Under the pieces are notes generated by a model that had not been told where the DNA came from, did not search any database, and saw only the letters and a list, made by a program, of their open reading frames with translations. This document shows, one piece after another, positions 59,491-64,000 of a stretch of DNA of 64,000 bases (positions are counted from its first letter, which is position 1; each line of letters begins with the position of its first letter). The stretch lies in the NCBI RefSeq assembly GCF_021155765.1, contig NC_060116.1, forward strand, positions 12,772,001 through 12,836,000, in the 5' to 3' direction. The translations under genes were made by a program, and so were the position numbers. The DNA is from Diprion similis. Lineage: Eukaryota > Arthropoda > Insecta > Hymenoptera > Diprionidae.

Positions 59491-61333
59491 TATCCATGAT
59501 AGGCAAAAATTTTCGATAAGACTTATATGTATATTGTTATACGTATCGATATCAGATTTGTAGTTTTGGTATGTTGAATAGAAATAGGTTATCTCGTTAT
59601 CACGAATTTTTTCTCACTTTGCAAGATTCAATAATCCGCATAGATTATCCGTCCCAATAAATTTCAGGTACGCGATACGTCATCATACTTTAGTTTCTTC
59701 AATATATTGCAATAATTTGTGTACACGATTTACAAGCAATTGAAATAACGTTCTTTTATTATTGTATAATATATAATGTAAATTATAATCCAAAGCGCGA
59801 TATCAAAGTTGATATTTAAATTTTGTAACGTACCCCCCGTCACAGTTTCCTAAAAAGTATGTCAAATGATTACAGTAAACTATAAACAATATATTATACA
59901 TCTAATTAGTAAGTTTTGTCATTTTCAGAGCGTTAATTATGAATATTCTTACTCGTTTGCTGAATACAAAAAGAAAAAACGTTAGATTTCTGTAATTTAG
60001 GTATAAAGTCTATCTGGACCTCGTACCACCCGATATATATATATATATATGTAGTACAAAATGCCAAAAAGTTCCTCATGTACGACGTATCGTTATGATC
60101 GTGCGATGAACATGATAATAATCAGTCGCTGAACCCGTCTCGAGACGTCAAAAATTCTCGTAACGTATTAACCTTATCTTGTATCGCTAAAAGAACGCAC
60201 AACATGCGTGTCACGCAATTCCCTCTGTGCAGATAGACAGAAACTCGTACATGTGTGAAGAAAATCCCCGACTTACGGAACCGTCTCCTTAATTCTCTGA
60301 ACGTCCAAAACGACGTTCACGGTTAAAATTATAAAGAAAAATTATTCAAAGTAATAAAGAAATTGAAAATAAAACAAAATCCAAATACAAAGTTTTTGAG
60401 GAAAAGAGAAAAGAAATCAAAATGAAAAAAAAAAATAAAAAAAAATAACCAAACGTCAGTATATAATAATAATATTGTAAAATGCAATGTGATAATGACG
60501 TCCGTAAAAACAGGTCCTAATAATTCTTTCTTCTCGGTTTATAATATTTCGACCTCGTCTATATAAACAACGAATATATATATACCATCGAACTTGAGGT
60601 TCTAGGTGTTGGAATATATCTATATATATATATAGACGGCATACTAATTTTCACACATGATGCGTAAATTATCGCAATTTAACGAACGCTTAGGAGGACA
60701 AGGATGCGTGAGGTCAGTTCCGAGTCCTTCGACAGCTGCCAGGGTTACGGAACCTTGAAAATGAATTCGTTGTGTCAACTTGAATTATAGATATGCATCT
60801 AACCTCGTTCTGCACTTGTCTATACATATAGTATGTATAGGTATTGTATATATAGATGTTATTGTTAATATTAATATATGTCGAATGCTTTAATTCCGAC
60901 TGCATGCATATGAATTGCGACATTCGCCTCGAGCCTCGGTCAATTTTCCCATCACGTTGTCGCGGTGATGAGTAATTTCTAGTATACATGGAGAATTTCA
61001 TCACCTCACGCATCACGTGCCGCAATTTTATGTTACGCATAGAATGTAACGTGTAGTTTAATATGCAATATGTGTAAAAGGAAATCTGCACGAGTAGTAG
61101 ATAGCGTGATCACAAACTATTTCCGAGTAATATTCTTGGCCTGACTATATTTACATATATATGTATGTATATATATTTTATAGATATTTTTATACGACAA
61201 ACATAATCGCAGAAAGCTGACGACTCGCGACTGGGAAACTATCCAAAAAGCATAAAAAGAAGAAAGGCTATAACCAATCTCAAAACGAAACCCATCACGT
61301 GATTTCATCATCAGTAAACACACGCGTATATAC

Positions 61334-61365
<32 letters not shown>

Positions 61366-62231
61366 ATACGTGAAACGATAAATCTCTCCATAAATTTCGA
61401 AAGCAAGAATCCTTTCTCACGATTTACAGATTTAAAATCATAGGACGGATACGCGCAACTTTTCTGCCACACGCATACCGCCATGATGATATATTATGGA
61501 TTTCAGTATATAACACGCGTGTATTTGGCAGAGGAAATTTTAAATTTGAAAATGTCAAAATTAGCACGATCGAGTCATCGGGCGGTTACTTTTTTACACT
61601 CGTAACAACGTATTAAATAAATTGGCTAAAATACATGCCATGTGTAAGAATAATTATTATTCATGTATAAATAATACCTGCATCATTGATGCGAGTCTGA
61701 ATTAGTAGCCGGATTGCCGGATTACGTGATCCACGTTCTCTTTATACTTACATAAATTCCAAACGATATAAGAAGAGGAGGAATAGGAAGGAAAAAAAGA
61801 ATCGAAAAGTAAACTAAGCAACGCGGCACGTACGCATGGAAAAACGGATGACAGTGATAATAATAATTCAGGATAATTTTAACCACACCGGACGTGAGGT
61901 GAACTGTTGAAAACTTTACGTAATTATACATTCGTCGAAATCTCGCATCGTTATTTAATTCATCGGCAAACGTATACATAGTGATATCAATTTGCATGCG
62001 AATAATCGTAATTTAGCATAAGGTACATGCGACAAGTTTCAAGCATTTATCCTGCACGGATTAGAAAAAGGTGAGAACCTTTAGAATTCAAAGTAAAGAA
62101 CATTTTTTTCCCCTTTATATAATATCTAAATGCTAAAACTGTACTATACGATACAAAAAAATTTAACCGATGAGTTATAACTGAGTTTCAAATTCAAAAC
62201 TCTTCAAGGTTTGGCAAGGATTATGGTTATG

Positions 62232-62289
<58 letters not shown>

Positions 62290-64000
62290 TCATTACACAC
62301 ATCTTACCAAACGTATATTAAGACGTCACCCACAGTATTTCTAGAGATGAAGCAGAGAGGATAAAGAGAATCCTAATACCCGGAAAATTTGTGCAAAGAT
62401 CACGGTGCGAAATAATTAAGACAACCTAACGATAATTTATAAAATAATTATAAGACTTAGAATATACGTATAAAGATCGCAAATATATAAAAATTCGACA
62501 AAAAAGATCTAGTATTTAGTATCTATATATATATATATATATATATATTGCAAGTTATGTAAGCTCGAACCGATCAATCACTCGATCAGTAATAAATATA
62601 AACGCGGGATCCGCAGCTGTTGATTTTAGCATCGCAATTGCGCCCGGGGCAAATATAGCAGGACCCCCAAGCCTTTCGAGATTTCCTCATCAGACGGAAA
62701 TATGATATATATGTATATATAGTAAGAGAGATATATAGATATTTCTATACATAGAACAGCGATATGTAATAACTTGAGCGACCTCCAATCAGTAAACGTG
62801 ACCGTGAAAAATGAGGCAACTTCTTTTTTTATTTCCAAACTTTTCATAGAATCACGAGTGTAATTATTACATTATAATGATATTACAATTATTATCGCGA
62901 AATGCGATGCATGTCATATTTATGATCTGCGCGAAGGAAAGTGAAATTCGCGTGTAGGTGTGTCGTTTATATATATACATACATACATACGTACATACAT
63001 AAGTCCATATATTAATAATTATAATTACATCAGTCAATCACTCGAGATATTTATGCATATAATGTAGAGACTTTCACACAACCATGCAGCATAAAACTGG
63101 TAATAAGTGATCGTTGTATTATGATTACCGTCAGACCATATCAACCGTTTCGTTTTCATTCACACGATTAAATCACACGATATAGGTTAGTGTTTAAAAA
63201 AAAATCGACAACTTTTTTTTTTTTTTTTTCAAAGAACATGGAAACTTCTTTGAACGGAGATAAACAAAATAGTCGATTTCTTTTTGAATACTCTATACAT
63301 AGGTATAACGGTGAAATTTTGCGGTTCAGTTATACAGTGTAATTCTACAATTTGCAAAAAACATTTGGCGCGTATTGCAATTGAGATCGGATATTCGTGA
63401 AAAATTGTTTCTCCCCGATACCTGCGGTATTTTCGTATTATACAAAGTGCCGTTCGCAGGTAAAAGTACAGAGGCGGAAACTGCCCAGCCTCAAACCTTT
63501 ATTCCGAAAAATAAAAACTCTGCGGGAAGTTGCGACTGGTCTAGAAATTGTTAGAGACTGTTAATCCCCTCAAGTTCCAAGAAGTCACGTATGGAGGAAA
63601 TTCGCAGGGTTTAGATACGAACAATTCCTCTCTATACCGAGATAAGTATTATATATATACATATATGGTAATGGCTGGGATAAACCATAAATAATCAAGA
63701 ATCAAGCAACCGGGAGTTTTCCGGACTATGGAATTCGAATTCGAATTCGCATCACACGCGATTTTAGATATTTAGTTTATAAATATACGTATAGGAATAT
63801 GTTATATTGGTAAGGAGTAGGAGTAATTGAATAAAGGTCATATCTCAGAAGCAATTTATAAACAATATATCAGTTATAATAGCGCGACTAATACGCTATA
63901 TCTATGAATTTTCATACGATGTGGATTTGATTTTTTTCATCAACCATGCGTTCGATTTATAGTCAAATTAAGCTCTAGGTCGACTGCTATATTATACATC
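56227..64000. other. Upstream region of the PP1-subunit gene, no coding sequence recognised
   Basis: The exon start at 56226 is preceded by an acceptor, so this region should contain intron and 5' UTR exon(s), or they lie beyond the window. Features seen: (ATT)n at 56256-56306, (GT)n near 56363, and (TA)n tracts at 57624, 58337, 59461, 61340 and 62526, the largest at 62235-62284. Frames such as 58844-59209 carry no motif. Around 57430-57480 two small palindromes (CCCCACATTTGGGG, GCCATGATGCCATGGC) lie in a GC-richer patch. Confidence 0.4.
62235..62284. repeat. (TA)25 microsatellite
   Basis: Fifty bases of uninterrupted TA, the longest of several TA tracts in the last 7 kb. Confidence 0.95.

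Noticed and set aside
35027-64000. tRNA genes, conserved microRNAs or CRISPR-like arrays
   Set aside because: Scanned by eye for T-loop GGTTCGA-type motifs, well-known insect microRNA sequences and regularly spaced repeats. None was found; only simple repeats.

Overview
The window looks like insect nuclear DNA. It is AT-rich and intron-containing, with simple repeats, short inverted-repeat (MITE-like) insertions and a broken non-LTR reverse transcriptase. An arthropod clip-domain protease cluster is the dominant gene content. Nothing identifies the species; a hymenopteran is a plausible guess only. No tRNA, rRNA, CRISPR array or bacterial-type operon was seen.

Layout. (1) 1-476 (+): the last two exons of a secreted fibrinogen-C-domain protein, possibly scabrous-like. 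(2) 2.6-34.9 kb: a cluster of clip-domain trypsin-family proteases. Three intact tandem genes lie on the minus strand (6098-8820, 15288-17573, 23374-26753; 387, 383 and 383 aa). Each has six exons with matching intron phases: signal peptide, one clip domain, then a trypsin domain with full triad. Minus-strand relics lie at 2641-3882 (signal plus clip exons), 12362-12707 (last two exons) and 30438-31395 (four decayed exons). An inverted plus-strand relative at 32346-34856 (309 aa) keeps the catalytic domain but has no clip exon. All four intact proteins have Leu, not Arg or Lys, directly before the I-(V/L/I)-G-G start of the catalytic chain. This is the hallmark of CLIPC proteases (the Snake/Persephone/Hayan and Manduca HP6 type), which act mid-cascade in Toll and prophenoloxidase activation.

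Flanking DNA was duplicated along with the genes: a 3' block starting near 4591, 22731 and 30109, and 5' blocks at 9.2-9.6/17.97-18.37 kb and 10.4-10.9/21.5-22.0 kb. The array also carries several TE-like insertions, including one that splits the promoter of the second gene.

(3) 34.9-52.4 kb: mostly non-coding, AT-rich, full of microsatellites and homopolymers, with two inverted-repeat structures (43.6 and 47.5 kb) and weak signs of an extra minus-strand transcript (49.7-51.9 kb). (4) 52419-56220 (minus): a three-exon gene for a PP1 glycogen-targeting subunit (PPP1R3/Gbs family) with an RVxF motif and a CBM21 domain. (5) 56.2-64 kb: its upstream region, with no recognisable coding sequence.

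Together: an extracellular immune or developmental protease family evolving by tandem duplication, conversion and decay, sitting between unrelated single-copy genes for a fibrinogen-like protein and a glycogen-metabolism regulator.
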